Shown here in pieces: positions 17,203 through 27,818 of a stretch of 64,000 nucleotides of DNA (the stretch's first letter is position 1; every line of letters begins with the position of its first letter). The translations under genes and the position numbers were made by a program. The notes under the pieces were generated by a model. It searched no databases, was not told the DNA's origin, and saw only the letters and a list, made by a program, of their open reading frames with translations. This stretch comes from Pedobacter ghigonis (GTDB lineage Bacteria > Bacteroidota > Bacteroidia > Sphingobacteriales > Sphingobacteriaceae), in assembly GCF_903166585.1 (NCBI RefSeq), contig NZ_CAESCM010000006.1:234943-298942 (forward strand), given 5' to 3'.

Positions 17203-19104
17203 ATGGGAAAAATTATTGGAATAGACTTAGGAACAACAAACTCATGCGTGAGCGTAATGGAGGGCAACGAGCCTGTAGTTATCGCAAACAGTGAGGGTAA
17301 ACGTACTACACCGTCTATTGTTGCTTTTGCAGAAAACGGTGAGCGTAAAGTTGGCGAGCCTGCTAAACGTCAGGCTATAACCAACCCAACCAAAACGATA
17401 TATTCGATTAAACGCTTTATGGGTAACAGCTACGACGAAAGTGCGAAAGAAGCTGGACGCGTACCTTATAAAGTAGTAAAAGGCGATAACAACACGCCAC
17501 GTGTTGAAATCGACGACAGAAAATACACTCCACAAGAGATTTCTGCAATGATTTTGCAGAAAATGAAAAAAACTGCTGAAGATTTCTTAGGTCAGGAAGT
17601 TACTGAAGCAGTAATTACTGTACCTGCTTACTTTAATGATGCACAACGTCAGGCTACTAAAGAGGCTGGTGAAATTGCAGGTTTAACTGTAAAACGTATC
17701 ATTAACGAGCCAACTGCAGCTGCTTTAGCTTATGGTTTGGATAAAGCACACAAAGACATGAAAATTGTTGTGTTTGACTGCGGTGGTGGTACACACGACG
17801 TTTCTGTATTGGAATTAGGTGATGGCGTTTTCGAAGTAAAATCTACTGACGGTGATACACACTTAGGTGGTGATGACTTTGACCACATCATTATCGATTG
17901 GTTAACTGATGAGTTTAAATCAGAAAACAGCATGGACCTTTCTAAAGATCCAATGGCTTTGCAACGTTTAAAAGAAGCTGCTGAAAAAGCTAAAATTGAG
18001 TTATCAAGCACAACTTCAACTGAAATTAACTTACCATACATTACTGCTGATGCAAGTGGACCTAAACACTTGGTACGTACATTATCACGTGCTAAATTTG
18101 AGCAATTAGCTGATAGCTTAATTAAACGTACTATCGATCCTTGTAAATCTGCTTTGAAAAATGCTGGTTTAAGCACAAGCGATATCGACGAAATTATCTT
18201 AGTAGGTGGTTCAACACGTATTCCTGCAATTCAGGATGCTGTTAAAGCTTTCTTCGGTAAAGAGCCAAGTAAAGGTGTTAACCCTGATGAAGTTGTAGCA
18301 ATCGGTGCTGCTATTCAAGGTGGTGTATTAACCGGTGATGTGAAAGACGTATTATTATTAGACGTTACTCCTTTATCATTAGGTATCGAAACTATGGGTG
18401 GTGTAATGACTAAATTAATTGAGTCTAACACAACTATCCCAACTAAAAAATCGGAAACTTTCTCAACTGCAGCTGATAACCAGCCTTCAGTAGAAATCCA
18501 CATTTTACAAGGTGAGCGCCCAATGGCTGGCCAAAACCGTACAATTGGCCGCTTCATTTTAGATGGTATTCCACCAGCACCTCGTGGTGTGCCTCAGGTA
18601 GAAGTATCGTTCGATATTGATGCCAACGGTATTTTACACGTAAGTGCAAAAGATAAAGCTACTGGTAAAGAGCAAAAAATCCGTATCGAAGCATCTTCAG
18701 GTTTAACTGACGCTGAGATCAAAAAAATGAAAGAAGAAGCTGAAGCTAATGCAGCAGATGATGCTAAGCAAAAAGAAGAAGCTGATAAAATTAACGGAGC
18801 TGATGCTTTAATCTTCTCAACTGAGAAACAGTTAAAAGAGTTTGGTGATAAATTATCTGCAGATAAAAAAGCACCTATCGAAGCTGGTTTAGAGAAATTA
18901 AAAGCAGCACATTCTTCACGTAACTTTGCAGATATCGATGCAGCTTCTGCTGAATTGCAAGCTGCCTGGAATGTAGCATCAGAAGAAATGTACAAAGCTG
19001 GAGAGCAGCCTCAGGGTGGTGAACAACCACAAGCTGATGGTCAGGCTCAAGGTGGCGATAACGTTACTGATGTTGACTTTGAAGAAGTGAAAGAAGAAAA
19101 ATAA
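17203..19104 (+). CDS. dnaK: Molecular chaperone DnaK (Hsp70)
   Basis: An ATP-dependent cytosolic chaperone. From the ATG at 17203 it is 633 aa beginning [18 protein letters not shown], the canonical Hsp70 start. An in-frame upstream ATG at 17110 adds 31 unrelated residues and is rejected. ATPase-domain signatures include [24 protein letters not shown] (usually DLGGGT, here with CGGGT) and [13 protein letters not shown]. The substrate-binding domain follows and the tail ends in a Q/G-rich stretch and [11 protein letters not shown]. It stands without grpE or dnaJ beside it, while cbpA-cbpM lie about 4 kb away. A terminator follows at 19152. Confidence 0.98.
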   Translation: MGKIIGIDLGTTNSCVSVMEGNEPVVIANSEGKRTTPSIVAFAENGERKVGEPAKRQAITNPTKTIYSIKRFMGNSYDESAKEAGRVPYKVVKGDNNTPRVEIDDRKYTPQEISAMILQKMKKTAEDFLGQEVTEAVITVPAYFNDAQRQATKEAGEIAGLTVKRIINEPTAAALAYGLDKAHKDMKIVVFDCGGGTHDVSVLELGDGVFEVKSTDGDTHLGGDDFDHIIIDWLTDEFKSENSMDLSKDPMALQRLKEAAEKAKIELSSTTSTEINLPYITADASGPKHLVRTLSRAKFEQLADSLIKRTIDPCKSALKNAGLSTSDIDEIILVGGSTRIPAIQDAVKAFFGKEPSKGVNPDEVVAIGAAIQGGVLTGDVKDVLLLDVTPLSLGIETMGGVMTKLIESNTTIPTKKSETFSTAADNQPSVEIHILQGERPMAGQNRTIGRFILDGIPPAPRGVPQVEVSFDIDANGILHVSAKDKATGKEQKIRIEASSGLTDAEIKKMKEEAEANAADDAKQKEEADKINGADALIFSTEKQLKEFGDKLSADKKAPIEAGLEKLKAAHSSRNFADIDAASAELQAAWNVASEEMYKAGEQPQGGEQPQADGQAQGGDNVTDVDFEEVKEEK

Positions 19105-19151
19105 GTCTTTGAGTCTTCAGCTCTGAGTCGAGAGACCTGGAAGCATAAAAT

Positions 19152-19187
19152 AAAAAGCGTTTCTGATTAAGTTCAGGAACGCTTTTT
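19152..19187 (+). terminator. Intrinsic terminator of dnaK
   Basis: AAAAAGCGTTTCTGA (from 19152) pairs with TCAGGAACGCTTTTTT (ending 19187), with one mismatch and a short loop, and runs directly into T residues. It lies about 47 bases after the dnaK stop. Confidence 0.85.
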
Positions 19188-19288
19188 TGTTGAGAAATTT
19201 GTCATTAAGAGAAGGATTTTTCAGCCGACGAAACCTTATTGCAATAGGTAGGCAATCTTACAAAAACTGCTACTTAGCGAGCGCATTA

Positions 19289-19314
19289 AGATTGCTTCGT
19301 TCCTCGCAATGACG
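19289..19314 (-). repeat. REP-like element CGTCATTGCGAGG...GAAGCAATCTT
   Basis: On the minus strand this reads CGTCATTGCGAGGAACGAAG, continuing CAATCT. A second copy, with a small insertion, is at 45366-45399. The gap 19188-19349 holds nothing else recognisable. Confidence 0.55.
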
Positions 19315-19349
19315 ATCGCATTGTGAGGCAGAACTAAAAAAGGGAATTA

Positions 19350-20426
19350 CTAAGCCAAATTTTCTTCAATAATATCCTGTAATTCCTTTTCGTTTACGGA
19401 TATTTCGTAAAGCAGTTTAAACTGGTTTTTAGTACGATCGAGGTTTTGTTCCGGGTAATCGGTAGGATAATACTTGTTACCGCTTAAAAAGTCGGTTAAA
19501 AAGCGCAAAGCCTGCATATAAATGATGTATCTGCCCGAGAATAAGATAAGCTCTTTTTCTGTTTCGGTTAAGATACTTTTCATCTCGGCTAAATAGCCTT
19601 TTATCATTGCTTCAAAATAAGGCAGGCGAATTTTAATCTTAGTTAAGTCGGTTTCGTTTTCGGAGTATGCACAAAGATAGGTGCGCATCATATCGCCCAG
19701 ATCAGAAATAAATTTTCCGGGCATAATGGTGTCCAGATCAATTACACAAATGCCCTCATAGCTTTCATCATCTAATAAAACATTGCTAATTTTAGTATCA
19801 TGGTGCATTACCCGGTCGGGAAAATCCTTTCGGTGTGCATAAGAAATATAGTAGTCTAAAATGTAGCTGTGAGATAAAGCATTTTCGATCTGTGTTGCTG
19901 CCTCCATTTTTAGCTTTTCGCTGGCTTGGTTCAGCGCTAATGTAAACTGCTCGTAACGCAAGGCGAGGTCGTGAAAACCCGCTATGGTTGGCTGAAGGCT
20001 ACCGGCATCAAAATTATCGAGCAATCTGCTCAGCTTACCGAATTGTTTTGCCGCTTCGTAAGCTTGTTTGGTATCGGCTAAAACATCAAGCGAAATGGTA
20101 TTGGGTACAAAGGGGAGCATCCGCCAGTATTCGTGGTGGATATAAGCCATTTCTTCACCTTTGGTAGTAGCAACCGGTTTAATAAAAAGATAATCGGGGT
20201 AAGCAAAGCTCAGGTAATCGGCTATTGCCCGCAGGTTGCTTGCAATGGTTTGTGGTGAAGTAAAAACTACTGTATTGATGTTCTGAAGAATGTATTTTTT
20301 TTCTTCAGCAAAAGGCGAAAGCAAATAAGTACGGTTTATTAATCCCGTACCTATTTGTGTAATTGTAATATTCTCTTTAGCGTATCCGTAAGCTTCTAAA
20401 ACTTCGTCTGCTAAATTTAGTCCCAT
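19350..20426 (-). CDS. Phosphotransferase, N-acetylhexosamine 1-kinase-like
   Basis: A 358-aa APH/choline-kinase-fold protein. The Brenner-type catalytic motif is VMHHDTKISNVLLDD (about residues 207-221), followed by the metal-binding CVIDLDTIMPGKF. The length is close to that of bifidobacterial NahK (about 359 aa). Its start overlaps the end of the upstream nucleotidyltransferase gene by 10 bases, so the two are translationally coupled. I infer a salvage route in which a free sugar such as an N-acetylhexosamine is phosphorylated at C1 and then activated to a UDP-sugar. The exact sugar is not visible in the sequence. Confidence 0.75.
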   Translation of the reverse strand: MGLNLADEVLEAYGYAKENITITQIGTGLINRTYLLSPFAEEKKYILQNINTVVFTSPQTIASNLRAIADYLSFAYPDYLFIKPVATTKGEEMAYIHHEYWRMLPFVPNTISLDVLADTKQAYEAAKQFGKLSRLLDNFDAGSLQPTIAGFHDLALRYEQFTLALNQASEKLKMEAATQIENALSHSYILDYYISYAHRKDFPDRVMHHDTKISNVLLDDESYEGICVIDLDTIMPGKFISDLGDMMRTYLCAYSENETDLTKIKIRLPYFEAMIKGYLAEMKSILTETEKELILFSGRYIIYMQALRFLTDFLSGNKYYPTDYPEQNLDRTKNQFKLLYEISVNEKELQDIIEENLA

Positions 20427-21316
20427 AATTTTTCAGGGTATGTTCCGTCTTTGATCAACTGGTCAATGCAATCCTGAACAAAAGGTTTATCTTCTTTGTA
20501 GGTTACACCAAACCATTTATTTGTAGTTGGTACTACTTTAAAGTTGGCAGTGTTGGTTTTTACCAGGTTCTCGCCAATTAACGGGATAAAGAACTCTGCC
20601 TTAGGTTTGTCTTTATTCTCCATTGCAAACGCTCTGAACATATCTTCAGTAATTTTGAAAACTGCAGGTGTAAAGCCCCAGAAATTCATAGATACAGGTG
20701 TATCAAAACTTAACGGGAACTCTTCGCCATCTTCTTCGTAAAAGATATTTCCATCTTTAGGATAAACTTTGGTACGCTCAACAATTTCTTCTAAATTGCT
20801 GGCTGCATCTACTTTACAGACCCCGCGCGAAACAGCGCCGAACTCAGAAAGTGTATTGCCTACCTGATAACCGATAATCGAGTAATTGCTATCTGTAACT
20901 TCAGTAGTTAAGAAATCAACCATCTTTTTAAAGGCATCGTAACCATAAAAATCATCAGCATTAATTACGCAGAAAGGTTCTTTAATGGCATTTCTACCTG
21001 ATAGGATAGCGTGTGCAGTACCCCATGGTTTTTCTCTGTAAATTTCTTCTTCAATACCGAACTGCTTTAAATCGAAGTTTTGAAAAACGTAATCGGTTTC
21101 AATTCTACCGGCAAGTTTTGGTTCGAAAATAGCTTTAAACTCATTTACAAACTCTTCTTTAATGATGAATACAATTTTGCCAAAACCAGCATTAATTGCA
21201 TCGTAAATAGAATAATCGATAATGGTTTCGCCATTTGGACCAAAGCCATCAATCTGTTTCATGCTTCCGTAACGGCTTGCCATACCAGCAGCCAATATTA
21301 ATAGGGTGGGTTTCAT
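20417..21316 (-). CDS. Sugar-phosphate nucleotidyltransferase
   Basis: A 299-aa NTP-transferase with the N-terminal signature LLILAAGMASRYGSMKQIDGF (about residues 4-24; GxGxRxG-like loop). It also has the metal-binding NADDFYGYDAF near residue 120 and a typical KPWGTAHAIL. It would join a sugar 1-phosphate to UTP or a similar nucleotide. It overlaps the downstream kinase gene, which would supply its substrate. The pair resembles the kinase/uridylyltransferase part of hexosamine salvage. Confidence 0.8.
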   Translation of the reverse strand: MKPTLLILAAGMASRYGSMKQIDGFGPNGETIIDYSIYDAINAGFGKIVFIIKEEFVNEFKAIFEPKLAGRIETDYVFQNFDLKQFGIEEEIYREKPWGTAHAILSGRNAIKEPFCVINADDFYGYDAFKKMVDFLTTEVTDSNYSIIGYQVGNTLSEFGAVSRGVCKVDAASNLEEIVERTKVYPKDGNIFYEEDGEEFPLSFDTPVSMNFWGFTPAVFKITEDMFRAFAMENKDKPKAEFFIPLIGENLVKTNTANFKVVPTTNKWFGVTYKEDKPFVQDCIDQLIKDGTYPEKLWD

Positions 21317-21433
21317 CTATTGGTGTTAATTTTTGTTAGGGTTGAGCCTTTTGACAATTAAAGTGATCTAATTATCCGGCTTCATATCGCGAAATTAATA
21401 ATTTGAGCGCTTAAAAGGTTAATAATTTGTTTT

Positions 21434-23008
21434 TTAGAATCCAAAAAGCCCGCCACCAGATTTTGATCTGGTTTTCTTTCCGGTAAGCATACCAAAAATA
21501 CCGCGAACAATTTCTTTACCTATCTGGCGGGTAATGGTAGCACCCATTACCTGTTCTACCAGGCTTTTTTCTCCGGGTTTAGGTTTACTGTCTGCTTCTG
21601 CCTGTTTCTGGGCTTCTACTTCTTGTTTGGCCTGCTCTTCAGCCGCAATTTGTTCGTTAATGCGTTTGGTTAAAATATCGTAAGCACTTTCCGGATCGAT
21701 CGGATCTTTGTATTTGGCAAACATTGGGCTGGCATGTACTACCTTATCAAAGTCTGCAGCGGTAAGTGGACCCATTATCGCTCTTGGCGGGGTAAGCATC
21801 GTTGCCGAAACTTCGGTTGGGATACCTTTCTCATTAAGTACGGTGACCAAAGCCTGGCCGGTACCCAATGACGTTAATATTTTGTCTATTTCGTAAAAAT
21901 CAGATTTCGGATAGGTATTTACAGTCTTCTTTAAAGCATCTACGTCGTTTGGCGTAAAGGCCCTCAAAGCATGTTGTACGCGGTTACCCAATTGGCCTAA
22001 AACACTTTCAGGTACATCGGTAGGAGCCTGTGTACAGAAGAAAACCCCAATGCCTTTTGAGCGGATTAACCTGATAATGGTTTCGATTTGCTCTAAGAAA
22101 GCTTTTGATGAGTTTTTAAACAACAAGTGTGCTTCATCAAAAAAGAAGATTAGCTTGGGTTTATCCAGGTCGCCAACCTCGGGCATGGTGTTAAAAAGTT
22201 CTGCCAGTAAACTCAATAAAAAGGTAGAATATAAAACAGGCTGGTTCTGAACATCGGCAATATTCAATAAACTGATGGTGCCTTTGCCATCTACACGTTC
22301 AAAAAGATCTTCTATATCAAAAGATTTTTCGCCAAACATGCCACCTAAACCCTGTTGTTCAATGGCTACAATTTTTCGTAAAATGGTACCCGATGTAGCT
22401 GTAGAAATGCTGCCATAGCTGCTTTTTATTTCTGCTGCGCCGGCACCTTCTGATAAATAGGAAACCAGTTTCTTTAAATCATTTAAGTCGATTATAGGCA
22501 TTTTGTTATCATCGGCATATTTGAAGATAACGGCCATAACGCCAGCCTGGGTATCGTTTAAATCTAAAATTTTGGAAAGTAATGTTGGGCCAAACTCCAA
22601 AACGGTTGCCCGCATTTGTGCCCCCATTTTACCCGAAAGTGAATATATTTCGATAGGGAAGCCGGTTGGGGTAAAAGGTTTATTTAACTGTTGTGCCCTT
22701 TCTTCTATTTTGGGGTTAACAGCACCAGGCTGGTTTAAGCCTGATAAATCGCCTTTTACATCTAACATAAAAACAGGAACGCCGGCATCTGATAACTGTT
22801 CGGCAAGCAACTGCAGCGTACGGGTTTTACCTGTGCCTGTGGCACCGGCAATTAAACCGTGCCTGTTCATCATTTTTAATGATAAGTTAACTTCGGCTTC
22901 ACTGTAAACTTGTCCGTCTAAAATCCCGGCGCCTAAATAAATGTACGAACCCGTTGGGGCATAGGATGATTTTATTTTTTCGATGAATTTTGAAGACAAA
23001 TCGCTCAT
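21434..23008 (-). CDS. HerA-like ATPase (DUF853 family)
   Basis: A 524-aa cytosolic ATPase of the HerA/FtsK superfamily, related to E. coli YjgR. Walker A is GATGTGKTRTLQ (about residue 55) and Walker B is KLIFFFDEAHLLF (about residue 285). The protein also has VFFCTQAPTDVP and LGQLGNRVQHALRAF. The start at the ATG at 23008 gives MSDLSSKFIEKI, matching the family; an upstream ATG at 23095 adds 29 unrelated residues. The C-terminal third is a Glu/Gln/Lys-rich coiled stretch followed by a short G-rich end. Its role is not established. Confidence 0.85.
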   Translation of the reverse strand: MSDLSSKFIEKIKSSYAPTGSYIYLGAGILDGQVYSEAEVNLSLKMMNRHGLIAGATGTGKTRTLQLLAEQLSDAGVPVFMLDVKGDLSGLNQPGAVNPKIEERAQQLNKPFTPTGFPIEIYSLSGKMGAQMRATVLEFGPTLLSKILDLNDTQAGVMAVIFKYADDNKMPIIDLNDLKKLVSYLSEGAGAAEIKSSYGSISTATSGTILRKIVAIEQQGLGGMFGEKSFDIEDLFERVDGKGTISLLNIADVQNQPVLYSTFLLSLLAELFNTMPEVGDLDKPKLIFFFDEAHLLFKNSSKAFLEQIETIIRLIRSKGIGVFFCTQAPTDVPESVLGQLGNRVQHALRAFTPNDVDALKKTVNTYPKSDFYEIDKILTSLGTGQALVTVLNEKGIPTEVSATMLTPPRAIMGPLTAADFDKVVHASPMFAKYKDPIDPESAYDILTKRINEQIAAEEQAKQEVEAQKQAEADSKPKPGEKSLVEQVMGATITRQIGKEIVRGIFGMLTGKKTRSKSGGGLFGF

Positions 23009-23103
23009 TTTTATAAAATTAGACCGCCAATTTAAGAAACTAATCTTAAAAAGGTTGTGTTTTGGTATGCACTTTTCATGCAAATTTTTGCACAAACGGT
23101 TGA

Positions 23104-23409
23104 TTAATGTTGCTGGTTAAGTTGCTTGTAATAACTAATTTCGTTCTTGAGCGATTGTATTTCTTCCTGCATATCCTGTAGCTGATTAAGCAGGTGTGAA
23201 ACTGCGTAAATGCCCTCGAGGTTTATCTCTAAATCCTGAGCCAGACGCAGGTACTGTTCAAGTTTCGACAATTCGGCCATGGGTAAAAAGGCTGCCTTCT
23301 TTTTAACCTTGGTATGAATCAAACCAAAATCTTCGAGAGATTGAATAAAATTAATCTCAACATGATGATAAGCGCAAATATCTTCGACCGGAATTAGTTT
23401 ACTTTCCAT
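23104..23409 (-). CDS. cbpM: Chaperone modulator CbpM
   Basis: A 101-aa MerR-like helical protein. CbpM binds the J-domain of CbpA and inhibits it. Its N-terminus contains ICAYHHVEINFIQSLEDFGLI, typical of CbpM, and the C-terminal half (about 55-100) is a predicted coiled coil. It begins five bases after the cbpA stop, forming the expected cbpA-cbpM operon. The downstream HerA-like gene begins 96 bases later on the same strand. Confidence 0.88.
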   Translation of the reverse strand: MESKLIPVEDICAYHHVEINFIQSLEDFGLIHTKVKKKAAFLPMAELSKLEQYLRLAQDLEINLEGIYAVSHLLNQLQDMQEEIQSLKNEISYYKQLNQQH

Positions 23410-23414
23410 GGTGT

Positions 23415-24308
23415 TTAAAGTTTAGAGAGTTTTTCGAATAGTTCTTTTTGCTCAGTATTTAAGCTGGTAGGTAATTTAACCAGCCACTTAATGTATAAGT
23501 CGCCAAATTGATTTTCCTTTTTATAAACCGGAAAGCCTTTCCCTTTTAAACGCAGAGAGGCATCGGGTTGTGTACCCTCCGGGACTTTTAATTTCACCTT
23601 GCCGTTAAGGGTATCTATAATTTTCTCACCGCCCAATACCGCGGTATATAAGTCTATCTCTTCCTGTATGTAAATGTCGTTTCCTTTTCGTTTAAATTTT
23701 GGATCGTCGGAAATACTAAATTTGATATACAAATCGCCGGGAGGGCCGTTGTTAACCCCTGGCGCACCATAATTTGCCAGTTTAATTTTTTGCCCGTTTT
23801 CTACTCCTGCAGGGATGGTGATGCGAACCTGTTTGCCATTTACGGTTAAGGTTTGCTTGTGGGTAGTATAAGCATCGAGCAGGTTTAGCTGCAAATCGGC
23901 ATTGTAATCCTGTCCTTTAAATGGCGAATTTCTGCTACTTCGGCCTCCCCCGCCAAACATAGAGGAAAAGAAATCAGAGAAGTCTCCTCCACCAAATCCA
24001 TCGGCATAGCTGCTGCCACCAAAGCCACCGCCCTGCGATTGATACTGTCTTTGTTGCCGCTGCTGGGCATCTAACTGATCGGCATGCTGCCAGTCTTTAC
24101 CGTACTTGTCGTATTTCTTCCGCTTTTCCGGATCGCTTAAGACCTCGTTGGCTTCGTTAACCTGCTGAAATTTTTTGTTGGCCTCCTCATTGTTTGGGTT
24201 AAGATCGGGGTGATGTTTCCGGGCTAGTTTTCTATAAGCTTTTTTAATATCCTCTGTACTTGCATCTTTCTTTAAATCGAGGATTTTATAATAGTCTATG
24301 TAGTCCAT
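23415..24308 (-). CDS. cbpA: DnaJ-family co-chaperone CbpA
   Basis: A class-B J-protein of 297 aa that stimulates DnaK. The J-domain is at residues 4-70 with HHPDLNP containing the HPD motif. A Gly/Phe/Ser-rich linker spans about residues 75-130 and the DnaJ C-terminal substrate-binding domains follow. The cysteine-rich zinc domain of true DnaJ is absent, which together with the adjacent cbpM identifies CbpA. Confidence 0.9.
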   Translation of the reverse strand: MDYIDYYKILDLKKDASTEDIKKAYRKLARKHHPDLNPNNEEANKKFQQVNEANEVLSDPEKRKKYDKYGKDWQHADQLDAQQRQQRQYQSQGGGFGGSSYADGFGGGDFSDFFSSMFGGGGRSSRNSPFKGQDYNADLQLNLLDAYTTHKQTLTVNGKQVRITIPAGVENGQKIKLANYGAPGVNNGPPGDLYIKFSISDDPKFKRKGNDIYIQEEIDLYTAVLGGEKIIDTLNGKVKLKVPEGTQPDASLRLKGKGFPVYKKENQFGDLYIKWLVKLPTSLNTEQKELFEKLSKL

Positions 24309-24535
24309 AATGGCTTAACAAATAAGTTAGTGGAATGTTCTTTTTATAGCATAAATGTAAGGTTTTAAATTGAAGTGGACATGGTGTGGCGAGCAGGGGC
24401 ATGGCCTGAAGTGCAGGGGCTAGTTTAGCCGTTTTAACCGCAAAGCAAATAAAGAAATCTGTGCCTCTGTGGCAAAAAATAAAGAGAATTAGGGAGCATA
24501 AATATCTGATGCAATCGAGGCCCCTGTAAACAAAA

Positions 24536-24560
24536 AAAGTGCCCCAAATTGAGGCACTTT
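24536..24560 (-). terminator. Intrinsic terminator of the S9 peptidase gene
   Basis: On the minus strand, AAAGTGCC pairs with GGCACTTT around a 9-nt loop and is followed by a T-run. It lies 24 bases beyond the S9 peptidase stop. The rest of the 24309-24535 gap has no supportable feature. Confidence 0.8.
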
Positions 24561-24583
24561 AATCGATAAAGGTAGAGAGAAAT

Positions 24584-27001
24584 TTATTTTTTGTTTTTCA
24601 CATATTTTTCTAACCATTGGTCTTGCTCCCATAGCATGTGCAACAGGTTTTCTTTACCGCGATAGCTGTGGGCTTCGTAAGGTAAAAAGACAAAACGGGT
24701 AGTACCACCAGCACCTTTAATGGCATTAAATAAACGCTCGCTGTTGATAGGGAAAGTACCAGGGTTATCATCAGAATCGCCGTGGATTAAAAGCAACGGG
24801 GTTTTAATCTTATCGGCGTAACTAAACGGACTCATTTCGTAATACAGTTGAGGAGCCTGCCAATAGGTACGCTCTTCATTCTGGAAGCCGAAAGGCGTTA
24901 GGGTACGGTTATAGGCTCCACTGCGGGCAATACCGGCTGCAAAAAGATTGGTATGCGCCAGTAAATTCGCTGTCATAAAAGCACCGTAACTGTGGCCGCC
25001 AACGGCCATCCGTTTTTTATCGCCTACGCCTAAATCGGAAAGTTTGTTAATGGCAGCTTCAGCGTTTAACTGTAACTGATCTACAAAAGTATCATTCGGT
25101 TTTTTACCTTCTTTGGCTACAATGGGCATTTCGGCATTGTCTAAAACAGCATAACCACGGGTTACCCAAAAAATAGGAGAGGCCCAGCTAATGGCTGTAA
25201 ACTTATCTTTCGAACCGCGGATTTGAGCCGCATCTGCTGCAGAGTTGAACTCGCGCGGGTAAGCCCAAATCAAAGCCGGCAGCGGACCATCTTTTTCTTT
25301 GTTATATCCTTTTGGTAAGTATAAATCGCCGGTTAAATCAACACCATCAGCACGTTTGTAAGAAATTTTTTCTTTGGTAATGCCTTCTAAAGATGGGTAT
25401 GGGTTGCTGAAATCGGTTATTGGCCTGTCGGCAACGCGTAGTATGAGGTTTTTGATAAAATAATTCGGTACCAGTTTTTGGCTCTCTTTACGGGTAAGTA
25501 AAACCAATTTGTCGGGATCTATTACTTCGCTTACATACTCAAAGGTTCCTTCGGCACTGCGCCAGATAATTTCATTTTTCTTGCTGGCCAGGTCGAATTT
25601 GGCCAGGAAAGGCAAATCTCCTTTTTCCGAAGAACCAACAGGATTGTTCATCAGCAACTTGGTGCCATTGTCTATTGTTTTAATTACCTGACGGCCATAC
25701 TTATTTTTGGCGGGTACCGGAGAACCAGGGTTTCCATAGGCATCGGTTTGGTTTCTGCTATACAATTCTTCTACAGCACCGGTTGTTGGGTTATAAAGAC
25801 TTACAGTGCTGGTTTGTTTACTGCGCAGGCCTTCCATAATTAAAGCCAGATTGGCATCACCCCACTGCACACCGCGGAAACGTGTTTTCGTTTTAAACAG
25901 TTCTTTCTCGGCACTGGTAAAAGGAGCGCTTAAAGCATATACCGCATCATGATAAGGTACATCTTTTTTAATCAGGCCGCTATCTAAAGGTTTTGACCAA
26001 ACCAGTGTTGCGGCTTCGTCATCGCGCCAATCAAATCCGTGTGGTACATTTTGGGTATTGTCATAACCAGATGGAGTACCTTCCGATGAAGGCAAATCGG
26101 CAATTACTTTAACTGTTTTGCCTGCTAAATCGGTAATGGTAACGGTTGATGGGAAGCCATAGGCCGAAACCAGATAGGAAAATGGTTTGCGGATAGTTTC
26201 AATCAACATGTAGTTTTTATCGGGTGATAAACTTGTTGAGCCATAAATAGCGGGTTTACCTATTGGCGTTTCTACTCCGGCTGTATTTTTAACCAACTGT
26301 GAAGTAGCAAAGAACTCGAACAATTGCTCGTCAAACGGCGATTTAATTAAATCCTGATAAGTAACACTTGGAGCTGCTTTACCCAGGTTTTGCTGTATTG
26401 TTGGTCCTTTAGGCATTAATGGTTTTGCCGGTGCAGCACTTGCAGGTTTAGTGGCCGTACGGTAAATAATCGTATTGTCGTTTAACCAGGTTATGCCACT
26501 GCCTAATACCACGTTTAAAAAGGCCTTATTGGTTTTTGTTGCTTTTTTCGTGGCCAGGTCGATCACATAAAGATCTACACCTTTCTGCGTGGTATGGGTA
26601 AAGGCAATTTTATTTTGAGATGGGTTCCAGCTGATGTTGCCGGCAAATAATGGCGTAGGCAAGCCGGTAACCGGAAAGGTTTGGTTAGACTTGATGTTTT
26701 TAAGACTAAAGTTGTTGATATAGGTTTGTCTGCTTGGCGAATAATTATTCGGATTGAGCCTCAAACCTGCAATGCGGTATTCGGGCATAGCCAGCTCTTC
26801 TACCGATGGATAGGAATTACGTTCACTAAATAAGATCCATTCGGCCTTGCCGCCAATGCTCACGCCAGGTGTAGGCTTGGCCAGTAATAAATCTGCAATT
26901 TCTTTAGGTGGGGTGCGGTAGCTTACTGCATCTTGTGCGGCAGCATGTAGCGAAACAAAAGCGCCCGCTATCCATAAATAGAGGTATAGTTTTTTAATCA
27001 T
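24584..27001 (-). CDS. S9 family prolyl oligopeptidase-like serine peptidase (glutamyl endopeptidase type)
   Basis: An 805-aa exported peptidase. The N-terminal signal peptide is MIKKLYLYLWIAGAFVSLHAAAQ. A long beta-propeller-like region is followed by an alpha/beta-hydrolase domain (about residues 560-805). The catalytic triad is Ser671 in GGHSYGAFM, Asp744 in HGDSDDNPG and His778 in YEAHSYRG, by count from the C-terminus. The segment ALIWAYPREF followed by AAQIRGS resembles the S9D glutamyl endopeptidase group (chloroplast GEP relatives). It likely degrades peptides in the periplasm. It appears monocistronic. Confidence 0.88.
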   Translation of the reverse strand: MIKKLYLYLWIAGAFVSLHAAAQDAVSYRTPPKEIADLLLAKPTPGVSIGGKAEWILFSERNSYPSVEELAMPEYRIAGLRLNPNNYSPSRQTYINNFSLKNIKSNQTFPVTGLPTPLFAGNISWNPSQNKIAFTHTTQKGVDLYVIDLATKKATKTNKAFLNVVLGSGITWLNDNTIIYRTATKPASAAPAKPLMPKGPTIQQNLGKAAPSVTYQDLIKSPFDEQLFEFFATSQLVKNTAGVETPIGKPAIYGSTSLSPDKNYMLIETIRKPFSYLVSAYGFPSTVTITDLAGKTVKVIADLPSSEGTPSGYDNTQNVPHGFDWRDDEAATLVWSKPLDSGLIKKDVPYHDAVYALSAPFTSAEKELFKTKTRFRGVQWGDANLALIMEGLRSKQTSTVSLYNPTTGAVEELYSRNQTDAYGNPGSPVPAKNKYGRQVIKTIDNGTKLLMNNPVGSSEKGDLPFLAKFDLASKKNEIIWRSAEGTFEYVSEVIDPDKLVLLTRKESQKLVPNYFIKNLILRVADRPITDFSNPYPSLEGITKEKISYKRADGVDLTGDLYLPKGYNKEKDGPLPALIWAYPREFNSAADAAQIRGSKDKFTAISWASPIFWVTRGYAVLDNAEMPIVAKEGKKPNDTFVDQLQLNAEAAINKLSDLGVGDKKRMAVGGHSYGAFMTANLLAHTNLFAAGIARSGAYNRTLTPFGFQNEERTYWQAPQLYYEMSPFSYADKIKTPLLLIHGDSDDNPGTFPINSERLFNAIKGAGGTTRFVFLPYEAHSYRGKENLLHMLWEQDQWLEKYVKNKK

Positions 27002-27132
27002 TTCCAGTTAGTTTGTTCGAAATAAGGAATAACCAAATATTGTAAAAATTAAGTATTTGCAGCGTAACTTCTTATTTACATCGTTTTGCAATGTAAGGAG
27101 ACAGCATTGCGCTGTTTTATGGGCAGGAAAAG

Positions 27133-27549
27133 TTAAGGATATAAATTTTTGATATGTGCAACAGAATTGAGAATCATTTCCCTTAGTACCGGAATATCGA
27201 TATCGCTCATTTTTTTTACATAAATACAGGCTTTTGCCGATTTATGTTTACCAAATCTGGCCAGTAGTTCATCGCGGTTTTCAAAATGGGCGGAAAGATA
27301 AATTGCAATGGCCTCTTTGCGCGGTGAGAAACCAACCAGCGGAGCATCGCCTTCGTGACCACTCTCATATTTATAATGGTAGCTGCCGAAACCAACAATC
27401 GCAGTGCCCCACATTTTGGCCTTAAAACCTGTTGTTTCCGTTATAATGTGCGATAAGGCAAAGCAATCTGTACGTTTTGTTTCATCTGGTACTGTATTGA
27501 TGAAGTCAGTAACATTTAAATCGTTCTCGGTAGTTTTATTCTGTGCCAT
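27133..27549 (-). CDS. DUF1801 domain-containing protein
   Basis: A 138-aa soluble protein beginning MAQNKTTENDLNVTDFIN. An upstream ATG at 27681 adds 44 unrelated residues and is rejected. Features of the DUF1801/YdhG-like fold include MWGTAIVGFGSYHYKYESGHEGDAPLVGFSPRKEAIAIYL-type sequence in the middle, and SAKACIYVKKMSDIDI. Function unknown. It lies divergently from the small HTH gene. Confidence 0.82.
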   Translation of the reverse strand: MAQNKTTENDLNVTDFINTVPDETKRTDCFALSHIITETTGFKAKMWGTAIVGFGSYHYKYESGHEGDAPLVGFSPRKEAIAIYLSAHFENRDELLARFGKHKSAKACIYVKKMSDIDIPVLREMILNSVAHIKNLYP

Positions 27550-27818
27550 ATCTTTTTTATATGAATATAGGGGTTTAAAAGTAAATTTCCATTCTTGAGA
27601 GAAGTGATGTTTTACAGATAATGCGTTGTTTATCATTATATTGATTATAAATAAGACACGATTGACACCTGCTTCACACATTTTCGCTAAAGTAATTTGA
27701 TAAATGTCAAAAAATCAACACTTTTTATACAACCTTACACACTTATTCTTAAATTTAACCTGTCAATCGTCCCCGATATATGATTTAATTATTTTTTCAA
27801 TTAAAATTAATTATCTCA

